This document shows positions 11,059-24,956 of a DNA stretch of 64,000 bases, in pieces. This DNA is from Mycteria americana. Lineage: Eukaryota > Chordata > Aves > Ciconiiformes > Ciconiidae. The notes below the pieces were generated by a model. It searched no databases. It saw only the letters and a list, made by a program, of their open reading frames with translations, and was not told the origin of the DNA. How positions within the stretch are numbered: the first letter of the stretch is position 1; the number at the start of each line of letters is the position of its first letter. The stretch covers positions 47,603,501-47,667,500 of the forward strand of contig NC_134370.1 of assembly GCF_035582795.1 (NCBI RefSeq), in the 5' to 3' direction. The translations under genes were made by a program, and so were the position numbers.

Positions 11059-14000
11059 TCCTTTTGAAAGGATCTTCTGGGGTTACAGAACCATGTCGTT
11101 CAGCAGATCCTCAGCATGGAGCTCCCCTTCCTCGGGAAACTCAACCCACTTCCAGCACAAGCCAAGAAAAACCAATGCTTCTTAGCCTTGCTTAACATGG
11201 AGCCCACGCACGCATCAAAATAAACATTAAACCACTTTGGAAGTTACAATACCTGTGCTGTATTTCCCTAAAAAAAAAAAAAAAATAGGGACATTTTACA
11301 TAAATGAATGTCACATTATTTTTGAATACTGGCTCAAATAATATCTTGATAATTTCAGATGTTTTTCCTGTAGTCTTAAGAGCTTTGAAGTTTTCTGGAA
11401 GAAGTTAACACAGTTTAGGTGCAAAGTCAAATTTAAGTGCAATAGTGCTAGAAGACGATATAATAATGTCGTTACTGATGTTCTCTTTCCTCATTTTATG
11501 GAGGATTATGGACAGCAATCAATAGGGAAAAAGGGATGATTTCAAAGCCTTCCCTCAGAAAACTCTTTTTGGCAAACAATCCGTTTCAAATAAAAATTTC
11601 CAGTGTTCCCAATGCAATTTTATTACATTTCACAAAAATTATTACCTGCCTGTTCCCAGTGACACACCAACACAAAAACCTGAGCTTTCTCTTCTGCCAA
11701 AAAGACGTTTCCAACTTTCCTACTGATAGGATATATACTCCTCAAGATTAAAATGAACAATAAAAAGCAACTTTGGCTGGCCAGAAGCCAAATACCAGTT
11801 TTTAACATTTTAGGTAAAGCATACCTTTTAACGAACTAGAGTTTAAATAGCTAATTCTCTGATTTTTCTGCTCAGTCTCGTATTCTTTAAGCAACACTAC
11901 AATTCAGCTTTCCTCAAGCATCTGCATAGGAATAAAGTTATTTTTGGAAGTCCATATTCTTACAGTACCATGTGCACCTACCCCCGCAGCTGCTGTCACC
12001 TGCTAGCCATGGTTTCTTCTGCTATAATTCTTATTCCTGAAACACAGTCACCAAGGCTTCCACACAAGCCCATCCCTGTTCTTTTAAAATCCTCCTTAAA
12101 TGAAGGAGACCCTCAAATAACTGCAAAACGTGTGCAAGTTTTGTCCTCCAGTTTGCCGCTTCTGCTTGCACCTCCTTCCCATTTTCCATCTGCAGATGAA
12201 ATCATTTCCCCAAAGAGAATCATCTTTTCTGCAATAAATGAAAGTCAGCCCTCAGCAGCAATAACTGCAGCCTTGTCAGAAAAAAAAAAAAAAAACAGCT
12301 GCTCATGACTAGATTTAGGTTCGTATTAAGAGATGATGCATGTGTTACCCGTCTCCTCTCAAAGTTCAGCATCCGAAACAGCTTAGTGCATCACTTAACC
12401 TATATATTTTAGAAATTTGATCTCTATAGCCGGACCATACAGGTAGCTTCCACTCCTTTAAACTGAGCACTTAAAAATCCTACAAAATTAGTGTTTCTTT
12501 TCAGTGCAGAACTATGCAAAATCTTGTAGCACCAACCTGAAAGCATCCTTCTGCTCCCCGGTCCATGCAGGTGCCAGGTACCTGATCTCGTTATCCACAG
12601 ACCACAAGCCAATGTATAGCTGGTAGTATCCTATACATTCTCTATATAGCTTAGCTAGCACAAAGAATAGATCTTAAAGCATTCAGAAATGTGTCATCAA
12701 ACAAAGGGAAAGGAATATTAAACCTGTACTGCCAGATCTGCTCAGTTACCTTAAGAAAACCCCAAAAAGCCCCCAAAAAACCAAACACCAAACAGGATGA
12801 ATCATATTTTAAACAAGTCTTCCAGCAACCAGTTTATAAAAAAAAAATAAGTATTTTTCCTCTAAAGGCCACATTTATAAAAACATTCATCCCACACATT
12901 ATCATAATTTACAAGCAAGGGCATGTTGCATTTAAACTAACCACAAAACAACATATTCAATCTCAAAATTAAGCTGTCAGGTAAGTGCCACAACGCAAGA
13001 GTGGCTTTTGAGCTCGAAGACGACTTTTCTGAATGCATCAGGACATGAAACCAAAAACAAAAGCCTTCTTACAATCCAAGAAGTACTGAAAAATCCCTTG
13101 AATTATAGATGACAGCTTCACTAAAAATAGTTATTGTCAGCCACCTGAAAACACAAGCTTTGTAGTTCTTTGAAAAGATTAATATCGAAAAGAGAAGAAA
13201 AATAAAAGGGGGAGCTAGCCAAGTATTTAATAATGCATGTCAAAATATTTTAAGGCTGATATTTCACCAATTAATATTGATATTCTAAAACTGAAGGGAC
13301 AGCTTGTTTGAAATACCACCAGTATTATATATTATATACTCCACCACTGTTAGCACAGTTAGTACTTTTAGCATGAATCTCTGCACTGCAGCTTGTCTTT
13401 TTGTCCACTTAGCCCTAACAGGGGCAAAGCTTCCTACGCAAATCTTATTTTTTTCTGAAATTTCTATCTTGCTTCTGAATTCTGTAGCTGCAGCTCTCAA
13501 GACACAGAGCTGCAGTCAACAGCTACTTTAATTGTTCATGATATACCTGAAATAAACTGTGGATTTCATGTGAAGGACTGAGACAACTCAACGCTATCCT
13601 GGCATCACTCTCAACATTTTTAATAGGGAAGGCAGGAACTGGACAGACTATGGAGACAAGATTATTTTGGGGAATTAGAAATCCTTTTAATAAACAGAGG
13701 CACAGTATGGCAACGTGGAGAAAGTTCCCACCTCCACTGCTCGTCTAGGAGCAAAAATACAGGAGGAAGTCAAGCTGCATTTTGGAAAATGGATGAGAGA
13801 CACTAATTAACTAACTAGGTTGCTATCCTCTGCAAGATGGGAGGTACTGTTACCAAGACCCACTTTTTATTTGCCCAATTAAAAAAGCATTGGAATATCA
13901 TAGAAGAGACCACTTTATTTAAAAAAAAAAAAAAATTAGCAGCAAAAGGAGAAATTCCTACATGTTCATGGCGTTTGTTTTCACAGGCAAAGTGCTAGGG

Positions 14001-17000
14001 ATGGCCCACAAGAGATCAGTGCTAGCATCCAAACACAACACGTATAAGAGACAAATGCTTGAGCAAGCAAGGAGTGGACCTTTTAATGGGTCTGTGGGAA
14101 CTACAAGCCCTGGTCAAGCTAAATTCAGCTTCTCCTTAAGTTTATCAAGTTATTGCTTTTCTTGATGGAGCAGATATGCTGACTGAAGTCTGCAGAAATT
14201 CAGCAATGTTCGGTGACCAGTACCAGGGAATCAATGCATCCATTAGGGATGCCATAATTCACCTTTTTAAAATGAAACAAGCAGTAAATGAATAAGGAAC
14301 TACAGCAGATGCTGTGACACAGCACACTGCCATAATAAACATAAATTTTAGGGTGCCTCTGATATCCTCTGGGTTATTTAAAGCTGGTTCAAACACCTTT
14401 TGCTAATTGTACATTACCGATAAGGATTAGGAAGACAGCATCCTGATTTCCAAAGCTGCCAAGCAGGTAACTCCATATGGCCATCCAACATGAAGCAGGA
14501 CAAGCAGCACCTACAGACAAGGATTAAGATGACACTGGGGGACAGACATACAGGGACTTTGCATTTCATTTGAATCTTCCCAGCTTTGGGCAAAAGCTAG
14601 AACAACATAGCAGAATTTCATTCTTGCACTTGGGTAACTGCTTCCACCTTAACCAGCCAAGCTAGAGCTCAACACAAAATAGGGTAGCAGAGGAATGTAG
14701 CTGTTGAGCAAATAAAATTCAAAAGCGCATTCTGAAAAATAATTTTTTTTTTAAATCACTACATTAGTCCAATAAGGTAAGAATTAAGCCAATCGAGGTA
14801 ACAGCCTGAATCTCATTATATTCCCTGAAAAAAAACATCTTGTCTGGAGGCTGGAGATCTGGTTTCTTTGGAGATCAAAGACCAAAATACAAATATTCAC
14901 AAGACTGGCAGTGGAATGATTTCATTGCTTCAGTGGGCACAAATTAAAACCAAGCATACTCAATTCAAACTAGCACAATGTATTTGCTTTTTCTTTTCCA
15001 TTCAGTGTCTTGAACTTCCACATGTCTTCCGATGTCTTTAGAAGGACTATTTTTTCATCCAGAATAGGAGGTGGGGGGTGAGCTTCCCACTTGTTTTCCA
15101 TTGGCAGGCATGATTTTTCATTAGGATAGAGCACGGCTATGAAAAAGAAATTCTGACCTGGTCCATCCTCAAAAAGATTAAAACAAATAGAAAACAAACG
15201 GTCCTCGAGCACACAGCTCAGGCAGTCTGCACCGACAGAGGTCAAGCATCCTCAGATGCTTTAAGAAATTAGATGACAGAGATTGCAGGAGCAAAGTATT
15301 AAACATCTCAAAGATAATTCTACATCCTGAGTAGAAGCTCTTTTAAGTCAGGTCTGCAGAACTGCTTCTTCAACATCTGTTTGTGCCTTTACCGCAGGGC
15401 ATCTCACAAAGCAGCTCCGGTGATGGCGTTTGTCCTAATTGCAGTCAGCGGACAATCACACTTATCCTGAAATGGGGTGCCAAATGCAATATGAGAAAAA
15501 ATCTCTCTTCCACTTCATATTCATTTTCTTTGAAACCTGCTATAAATCTAAAGCCTCCCCTAGGATATTTTGGGTTTGAACATTTCTAAGGTGATTCTTC
15601 TAATTATTCAAGGACTATTTGGTTCAGTTGCAGGGTTATTCCCAGAGAAAGTCATCAGGCCCTCTCACCTTTTACTTTCCACCACGTGCCCGATCTGTCT
15701 CTCCCAGTTTTTCTTGTCCATGTTCAAGGCAAAGCAGAGGTGCCTCTTCCCCACAAAACATACAGTGATCTCTGTATCTCAGTACAGAAAACCAATTCCA
15801 CCTGATACAGGAGATGAAATACAGACATCCCTCCAAAAACTGCAGTACACATGGGTTTTAAGCCTTTTCCTTTGTAAAGGATATTAGCAGTATATTTTAC
15901 ATACTTTCTTTGCTAGTATAAAGATGCCATCAGCAACAGAAAAAGACAATTCTACATTAACAAATCTGCAGTGATGAACTGATTATAAACATAATCCTTA
16001 AGTTTCTTGAAGCTTTTTTTAATTATTATGATGACTTCTAAATTAGAGAGCAACCAAATAGCTTCCATAAGCTTGAAATTATTTCTAGACCTTGTTTTCT
16101 ATCTCCAAATGTCCTAGGAGAAGGGCTTGCAAGCAAGCCCTTGTAACATTCACCTGTTTCTGTAGGGGACCTTTCATTTGATCCAACCCTTATAAACAAA
16201 TTATTTCCACAAGCAGACCACAGTTTCCAAAATGTTGTCCCAACTCTTATTATATCAGGTATATTGAACATCAGTGTATAGTGATGAGAAACATGAGCAC
16301 ACAGTAGGCTTTACTAAGACCACGAGTCCACCCAAAACCGAGCAAGGATGACTGTGCATCTCTCCATCGCAGCATACCTCCCCAACCTCACAACCTGCAG
16401 CAGACACAGAGCAGGACCTTATTTAAGACAAAACACAACACCAGCCTGGCATCCCTGCCCTTGGAAGGGGACAGGACACAGCCAAGGTCAGCCATGTGTC
16501 ATCTGAAGAAACTGAAATGCAATGCTGATTATAGTCGAACAGGCTCAGATAACACAGCTGGTTTAATTGCTACCTTTTATTTACATGAAGAACAACTGAG
16601 ATGGGAACTACAGGCACTCCACGATATCCAGATCTAAATGGTTTTCCACAAGCACATCATCACCTAGAAAATATATTGCATTTACCCTGATACTAGAACC
16701 TGATTTACGAGAATCAAATATCAATCATAACAGAGAAACCATACTTTTTGCCACTTTAAAATATGATGTAAGATCACAAACCTCTCCCTAAAGTCACCAG
16801 ACCTCAATACAAAAACACCTTCCAAGATCCTACCTAAAAAAGTTACACCATTTACTTCTCAATTTATTAAATTTTTTATTCATATTCGGCCACATTGCAA
16901 ATATTTCAGCTGAAATACTTTCAGTCTTGTGCATGCATCTTTTCTTTTTCGTACTCAAAGGATTTATTTCAAAATGCTCAGCTGCCCAACTAAATCAACA

Positions 17001-18376
17001 CACCTAGAAGTTTCACGAGAATCGTTTTATTTAAAGCAGAAGTTAGGTGAGGAGGACAGTAAACCATTTAGCCAAATGCTTTCAGATTACTACGAATTAT
17101 TCAGCTGGCACAAGGCCAGGACAACGCTCCACATCAGAAAGAGGTCGGATAAATCCCATAACGTATATTTAAAAAGACAAGTCAACAAAACTAGTTCAAT
17201 TTTCTCGCTGGAGGCAAAGCAAGGTCATTATGAAACAGGGAGGAAGGATGAAGAGGGGATCCAGCGATAAAATAAAATAATAAAAAAAAAAAAATCAGAA
17301 GATTTAACCTATTGGTTTTTGCAATTACTTGCACTCCATTTCACCGGCAGAATTAGAAATGTTAGGACAGCAGCGCTGGCCACAACAGGCAGCTGCCCGG
17401 AGCCATAACATACAACAAGCCATCCTCTTTACCGTCACCCTGCAGCGATAACGGGTCTGTCCCAAAGCAGATGCTGCCTCTCAGCTCTCATCAGGCACAC
17501 GAAGACACAGTGCTTGCTCGATGCACTAAGGACTCCCAAGATTAGCTGCTGGCATGAACACAGTTGGAAGAAGGTGCAAGTGTGTTACTCCTGCAAATTT
17601 AAAAATACGCTAAGGAAAATTAAACATTTTTAAAGGAAAAGCACTAAAAAGGAAATTAAGAGACACATTGATCTCACACAGAAAGGCTTTTAGGACTCAT
17701 CTTAGTTGATCGGATGAATGCCAAGTTATTGCTACGTGCATTGTTCAGAGAAAGCCAAAATAGATCTCCTTATTTCTTTAGCATCACTGACATTTACACA
17801 CTGTCTGTATTTTTTTTTTTTGAGAGAGATAAGTTGATATTAAAAATTCTTCTTTCTGTTCATAATGGTCCCGTCCTCATGTTCCACCCCATAAAAATGC
17901 TGTCCCTGATATACCGAGTCCACCTATATTGCATGCATGGGACTTTCAGACCACGACTTGGATCAGACACCTGAGATTTAGCTGACTTTTCAGGACAGAA
18001 AACTTGTTTCCTATCTTATCCTATCTGTCCATCCTCAGCCCAAAAGTCAACAGCTCAAGTTTATTATCCTTATCCATACCTTGGCTGCAGGCAGAAAGTA
18101 ACCTAAAGTTTCCTGGACATTTAAGAGAATCGATGTTTTTTAAACTGTTAGTATTTGGGGTCTGACAGACACATAGGAACCCAGTTGTTGTATTCTTGGT
18201 TGTCCACATTGACTTTACATTTGAGCCTCATGGATTTTCCACTTTCCTTGAGCCTTTCCAATCACGTCTGCGGTGAAACGCATCATCAATTTGACTTAAA
18301 CAAGCATCCTTAACCCTAGCCTTTAAAGAATGATCAGGTTTGAAAGACAATTTTTAAAAGAATGAGTGCTTTTTGT
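11059..18376. other. Intronic unique sequence
   Basis: About 7.3 kb of AT-rich intron. I see no gene, RNA gene or diagnostic transposon end. It contains only A-tracts (for example about 12281-12295, 13920-13934 and 17281-17294). Open frames are short and unlike known proteins. Confidence 0.45.
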
Positions 18377-18401
18377 AAACATGTTTTTTTTAAACATGTT
18401 T
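18377..18401. promoter_or_regulatory. p53/FOX-like motif pair
   Basis: AAACATGTTT occurs at 18377-18386 and 18392-18401, separated by five T. Each copy fits the p53 half-site RRRCWWGYYY. The first copy lies in TGTAAACATG, which also fits a forkhead site. Such matches can occur by chance in AT-rich DNA. Confidence 0.25.
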
Positions 18402-18424
18402 CTCTGAAACAGGGGTTTGGGGAT

Positions 18425-18447
18425 TTTTTTTTTTTTTTTTTTTTTTT
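18425..18447 (+). repeat. Poly-T tract
   Basis: An uninterrupted run of about 23 T. It has no flanking retroposon sequence that I recognise and is probably a simple homopolymer. Confidence 0.8.
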
Positions 18448-21400
18448 AATGAAGAGTGAAACGCAAGACCTACTCCACATAAGCTGCTGTTTTGGGATTC
18501 CACCCCTCATCAAAAGTCACCCCAGGCTCTCAGGTTTTCATGAAGAAGGCACTTCCTGGATCTCCATCTTCCAAACCGCTACCACTAAAGGGATTCCCCG
18601 ATTTTATCATCTAACCTGCTCACATCCCTCCTTGGAAGTCTCCCTTATCACCTTTATCCCTGTATCACTTAGATCCCAGATGCAGTCCTGAAATCAACTG
18701 GGTAGAGGCTTCAGCTTCAATAACCTAAAATACAATATGGATTTGATGGAATAAAGTCGCTCCCAGTGATTATATACCAATCTCTTTTTAATTGCTCAAT
18801 TTATTTTCTAATGCCAATTATTAGCAGCCATATTTTCATAACATTTCAAGATTTCTTCTCTACTAAGCCCATGAGTTCATAATTTATATTAAAAGGACAG
18901 TAATTTCTACAAAAGAGGTAAAAATAAGTCTGCTATGGGAAAATAAGCATTCTCTCTGCACTATTTTGTCAATTTAAATTTTAACTGAGCAAATACCAAC
19001 TTCTCTAAACAAACAAACAAAAAAACATACTGGCATTCTGGTTTGAATTCTGTCAGGCTCCATTCATCATTAAAAAAAAATCAAATTTTAATTAAAAGAC
19101 CCAAACCCTAAGGAAATGTGCACAAGGAAGAGGAAATTTCCCAGCCTAAGTTACAAATAATCCAACTGAGTATTTTTTTCCTCCAAACTTCAGTCACATC
19201 TTTAGTCTAAGGACAATCTGTTCATCTCTAACACAAACCACTTTAAACAAACTACTATATTTGTTTAAAGAAAGAAAGTGTCAACATATTTAGTACCATC
19301 CAGATGCTGTTAAATTTGTCAACTTCAGTATATTGCTCCAGTGATTTAGGTAAATCTCAGCAGCAGTTCATAATTGCAGCTGAGTTTATTCTTCAGGCAC
19401 CCATCACGATTTGTTAGATAGGAAAAAAATCATATCCTTCCCAAAAGAGACTGGGCTTTCTCCGAGTACATAATTCAGTTTTGTAATTTACATTTACAAT
19501 TATCCATGGCAATTTAAGCAGGGAAGATCCTGCTTTGCCCTGATCATGTAAATGCACTGCAATACTTACAGTTACTGCATGAACTCCTACCTTCCCCAAT
19601 AACTAATGTTACAGAAATAATGGTTTAGAAGTTGTTCTTCAAAGAAACACCTCGTAGGCAGGCTGGGGGGTAAAAAAAAAATAAAAAATAAAAAAAAATC
19701 CAATAAACACTTCCAAAGTGACTGCATGATCTCCTTGTCCTCATGTCCAAGGTGTCATCGTTCCTGGCTCCTCTAAAAGACACCAGGAGATGGTATGTTT
19801 CAGAAAACACAAGTTATCTCAGACCTTCTCTGAGAACGCATATGCCTACCTCTGTTACCTGAAAAAACAGAGTACATATTGGCATCATATGGTAAAATAA
19901 AATATATAAGCATAATTATCCCTCCAAAATGTCTTAGAGAACATACGGTATGGAAACGAAACTGCCCTAAATCTATTAACTTGGCTATGTGATGAGATCA
20001 ACAGAAGGGAGCGTGAAAAAAAGGTTTAAAAATATATTCAGTGTAGGATCACACAACTAAAGCACATTCATCATCCAGATAATGTAATGACACTAGGAAA
20101 TGAGCTAAGTAAATCCAAGACTGAAGTTTCATTTTCTGAAGGGCATCTGTTTGGCTTGTATCACCCTGAACCTCATTATTTAGCCATGCTGGTTTTCATC
20201 TCAGATGCAAAAGATGCAAGAACATAAATCAAAAAGGCTTCTTTGATGAGCAGCCATGGAAAACACACTTCTAATTTGGTTTTATAAATAAATAATCTGG
20301 ATCCCAGCAGGCCCTTGCCACAGCTCTCCATGCGAGTATGCAACGGATGACATCTTGTTTCAGGTTGACCCTTACTAGTTTGCCAGGTTTGGGGGGTTTT
20401 TTTGGGTGAAAGAGTGTCAATCTTCACTAAGGAAATTTAAACCAGCTCATTTTTCACTGAAGCAGATGAGAAGCACTGGATCAAGCCAACTAAATCAAGG
20501 GGAACAGCACGTTCCTGCAGAGGAGGTAACATCCTCTACTATGCTCCTTCCCTGGGATCATCTAGCCATTGCTTTCTGTGATTGGAAATGAGGAAAGCCA
20601 AAATTGAGGTGGGCTTACAACGGAGCCAGTCAACTAGTCAACTGAAAACATTTCTAGGGATGGCAAGTATTTTTTACATTTCATGTGGCAACAGTAGAAA
20701 CAACTGGCCAAAACCCTGGCTGAACATGTCCACGGTGGGACTCTGACTTTGGATCAAGCAGGTAGAAAAGGGGTTGACTCCCTCCAAATGAGTCAAGTGG
20801 AGGCCCATCACACCAACCACCAGAAATCCTGTTAGGTTGAGAGGCCTACAAAGCAACTGATACAGAGATTTGGGGAAATTCCCAAAGGAAAGCATGCATC
20901 AGCTTGTATGTCTTTTCCATGACTAAGGACTCTGGTCACCAGTTCAGTTTTAAGGTGGACAACACAGGCAGAAGATTACTAGACCAAGACCAACCAGAAG
21001 ATGTTAGTAAGTTTTAGTCCCATGAGTTCTGCTGGCAAACATCCGCAGGAGCATAAATGAGAGGAAAACCAAGCAAAACCCGGGCACACAGAAGCTTTCA
21101 AAATTAATATATAGATATTTTATGCTCTGTTCAAATTGAATTTTGAATTACCTCCACCAAAATTACCTAAGTTGATGACTACTTTGAATATCATGCAACT
21201 TGACTCCAACATGCTGATCTGATTACTGATTTTGTCAAACCGCAGAGTCTGCTACATCACACTCCAATCTGTTTCGGTACCGCCTTACCTCCCTGAGGTT
21301 TTGCAGGTCCCTTTGCTCTGCACCACAACCAGAGCAAACTGAAGCACCATTATACGCCAATGCATAGAACAATTAAATCAGATTAATATCAAAGCCACCA

Positions 21401-24400
21401 AATGGTGGCACTAGGGCATTTAAAATATGAATTAGGAGAAATATAAAGCGGAGAAGGTTAGCTAATAAGTTTACATCAAAATATGATGAAGTAAGAATAG
21501 TTTACTTAATCTCCCATAATATGATGAAGAACTTCAAAGTTTTTTTCAGATTCATCTTGAGCACGGCCATTTCACGGGCTGGCTTGCTATGCTTTGCAAG
21601 AGTTAACAAGGGGGTGCTCTCCAAGGGGTGTCCTGGTGGTTATTTTGCAAAGGATTCCCCCGTAGCATAAAGCTGCGACAAGAATTTTGCATAAGGACAG
21701 GAAGAAACCTCCTCTGTCTGCAATGCCTGCCATCTCTATCCTAGTGCTACCTCCCTCATCAGCTGCAGGATCACCTCTGCAAGCAATTTTCTCTCCCACT
21801 TTCCCCCAAAAAAAGCCAAAAAATCCATGTCACAACCACCAGCACTCTGGAGAGTCATGGAGATACTTTAGAAGTACCTCATCTAACATGATTTTTATCT
21901 TGCCTTGTGCCTATGCTTTCCAAACCTGAACAGAAGTAAATAAATAACAGCCACCAGCCACCTTCCGATACCAATACCATATCTCACTCAAGCTTTGAGG
22001 CTTGGTGCAGCTCGACTCACTCGTTACGTTCCACAGCAGAAGATGCTCGACCTCTGGGATCCCTCCGCTCCGGAGTGGGATGGATGAGTGGTTTTATTTG
22101 CAGTGGCAACAATCTGCTTCTGGCCCCTGTCATCATCCTCCTCCTCCTCACCAGGTTGCCGGACCGTGTAGGCGCCAAGGGAACAGGCTGCACATATTTC
22201 AGCCACAGCGCTAGGAGCCCTGGGCTTGACGCGGGAGCTGCCCACGGACACCAGATTCTTTACGCATTTTCTGCGTGCACACCGTAGGCAGCACCAGCAA
22301 TACCATCCACGTGGAAAAATTTGAAAATATTTTATTTCTGCGATAGGGAAGAAGTGATCTAGCTAAATCCAGCTTTGTTCAGGGTCAGGAATGCCCGCTC
22401 TCTGCAATAGGGGTAATTCAGGAATGCTGATAAATCTGTTTTCTGTGCATAAATAACCTACGTTCAAGCTCAACTGCTTTATCTCAGTGAAGGATAAAGC
22501 CCTTGGTGGCAATGCCATAATATTTGTCTACTCACTTATCAAGCAGGAACCTTATTACAAAGGCTAATTCAAGCAGAGATTAGATTTCACGTATGAAGGA
22601 ACGGACAATAGCATCAGATATTCTTCAAATACCAGTAAACAAGATTAATGGAAGTGCCGCTGCTGTGGGTTTTCACTTTGACAATGCCTTAAACAAAAAA
22701 CCCACCCTGGTACCTCGAAACTAATCTTCCCAAACGCTTCATCATATTTCATTGCGTAGACATCAACTCGCTTCTCTCAGCCAACAGCAACTACAAATAG
22801 TCTGCAGGAAGCCACTAATTTCCTGAAAAGAGGGTTAACCGAGAATCATAGGAAACAGAGAAAATTAAACCTGGGTATAACATCTCGACTAGGCTAAGCA
22901 TACTGGGGGGGAAGGAACTGTTCACAGCACTGAGCATGATCAGAAATCTAAACCCAGGCAACATTAAATAAGACTACTAAAATCATTAACATGGACCTAA
23001 CAAAGAATTACCTTCTTCAGCACACTTGCCTACAGAAAGCCACTTTCCATGCTTGGGTACAGTTTTCACATGTAACGACCTAAAGGTGACCATCTAAAAT
23101 CCTTATTAGAAATAGAGACAACTTAGTTGTAAGATATACTGAGCACCTTGCAAATCGCAATACCTTGCAGTTAAGTGCTCTCACCTAAAGGACTAATTCA
23201 AAAACTGAATAGCAAAAAAGAGCTTGGCTATGCAATGAAATTTCACTTGCTCAACAGTTGTGCTGACAGATCAGAGACGCAAAAAATCAACTCAGTGCTC
23301 TGCAGGAAACAATCTGAAATAAAAACATGAAGCTTTGATGACTTTGAAAAAAAAAAAAATTAGGAACCTTGGTTTTAAAATGTCCTAAATTGTCACAAAA
23401 TGTTGCGCAACAAAAAGAGAGGAGGGGATGCACAGACTGACACATCAACACCAGCTGAAAAAAATAAGAAAAAGTGCTTAAATATACTTTTAAGTACTAT
23501 AGCAGCCCTCCAAATCTCCAGGGATTGCACGATATAGATGCAGAATAAGGTGGTGATATGAAAACCATAACAGCTCTGTGCCACAGACTCTGTCACGCAC
23601 ATGAAATAACCAAGAAGTGGGCGAAGGAAAGAAACGATGTGGCAGCAAAAGAGGAACCAGTGTGATATGGTATTTAAAATGTCACTGTCTAAATTAAAAT
23701 TGAGGGGGCTAAATGCAGCAGGGCGGGGGGGGGGAGGGGGGAAGTAAAACTCCCTTCTCAGGCACTTATCTCAGCCAGGGGAGCAGCTTCCCTCTGGTCA
23801 GGGGAAAGGCAATCTCACCCTGTCCCAACCTGCCAGGACGTTGCAGCAAAAATCATTGTTTTTATACAACTGTGTTGCTCTTCTCTTGCATCCTAATACA
23901 TCCTTACTGAATTAACTTTGCATTTTTTATCTGTACCTCTAAGGCTCTTCCTCGTGTATAACTTAAGATCACTATCAAGAGGTTGACAATTCTGCCAGCT
24001 CAGGAATCTGGACGCCGATCTCCATTTCCAACCCATCAAGAAAAAAAAAAAAAAAAACAAAAAACACACTACTTTCATGATTTTCCAAGACTCTCCCATC
24101 ACACATTTGAAAGAGGCAGCCCCTAAATATTTAGGCATCCTTATCATATTCTCTCAAGCTTTTGTCTCCCTTACACGACACCTACAAAACAGAAATATCC
24201 CACAGCCAAGGTTATGGGTGTGCCAAGACCCTGCACTAACCTATAGTTTTTTGTCTCCCTCCTTGATAGACCCTATGGATCCATTTCAAACGATGAAGTT
24301 GTTTGCAACTTCTGCAAGAGACCTGGGGCTGTAACTAGAGCACACAGGCAATACAATAAGCAAGTAGAATAAGCCTAAAAATACTATATAATACTATAAA

Positions 24401-24917
24401 CCATTTATAAAATAATATTAGAAACGTACAAAACATTGACAATGCATTTCAGTTGAAAAAAAATCACTAAAAACAAGAGTAGAGCTCACAACAAGGAGGT
24501 TCTTGCATCAAGTCACTGGTGACATATCCTGCAGATCAATGTCCTCTCCTAGGTCCAGCTGTGTCTTTCCCTGCTGGTGGCACAATCCTAAACTCCTCCT
24601 GGTGGAACTGCTCACACTCCTTATTCTGAATAAATAAGCTTATGAAAAAAATTACTCTTTCAAAGGTTTAAAGCTAATTTGATTTAACCAAAAGTGAGGG
24701 AGAAGCATTTATATTGTTAGCTTTACCAGGAGAACAAAGGAGAGGAGGGCAGGAGTCTCTGCTGGCATCACAGCCCTGAGCAAAGCGTACCTCTACCTAT
24801 ACCCTCAGGAAAAATAAAACTAAAAATTCCCTTCCTAGCCTAAGAATTTCCTAACTGACACACTAAAATGCTCTACAAAAGAAACGAAAAAGTGAAAAAA
24901 CTGTTCTGATGATTGTA
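18448..24917. other. Intronic unique sequence
   Basis: No gene is recognised. It contains a short palindrome GCCACCAAATGGTGGC at 21394-21409, a G-rich run near 23719-23742 and an A18-type tract near 24040-24058. Confidence 0.45.
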
Positions 24918-24956
24918 TTGTTGATCTCAAAGGGCCTTTTCCAACCCATCCCCAGT
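24918..24956 (+). mobile_element. CR1 LINE 3'-terminal remnant
   Basis: TTGATCTCAAAGGGCCTTTT followed by CCAACCCATC resembles the conserved CR1 3' end (GATCTCAAAGG-CCCTTCCAACCC) in plus orientation. Only about 40 bp is recognisable, so this is an old or very short copy. Confidence 0.6.

Noticed and set aside
14970-15245. 91-codon minus-strand frame with exon-like composition
   Set aside because: It reads plausibly as protein, but I find no clear acceptor, no family and no supporting neighbour.
21394-21409. GCCACCAAATGGTGGC palindrome as a CTCF or CArG site
   Set aside because: It misses key positions of both consensus motifs and is short enough to occur by chance.
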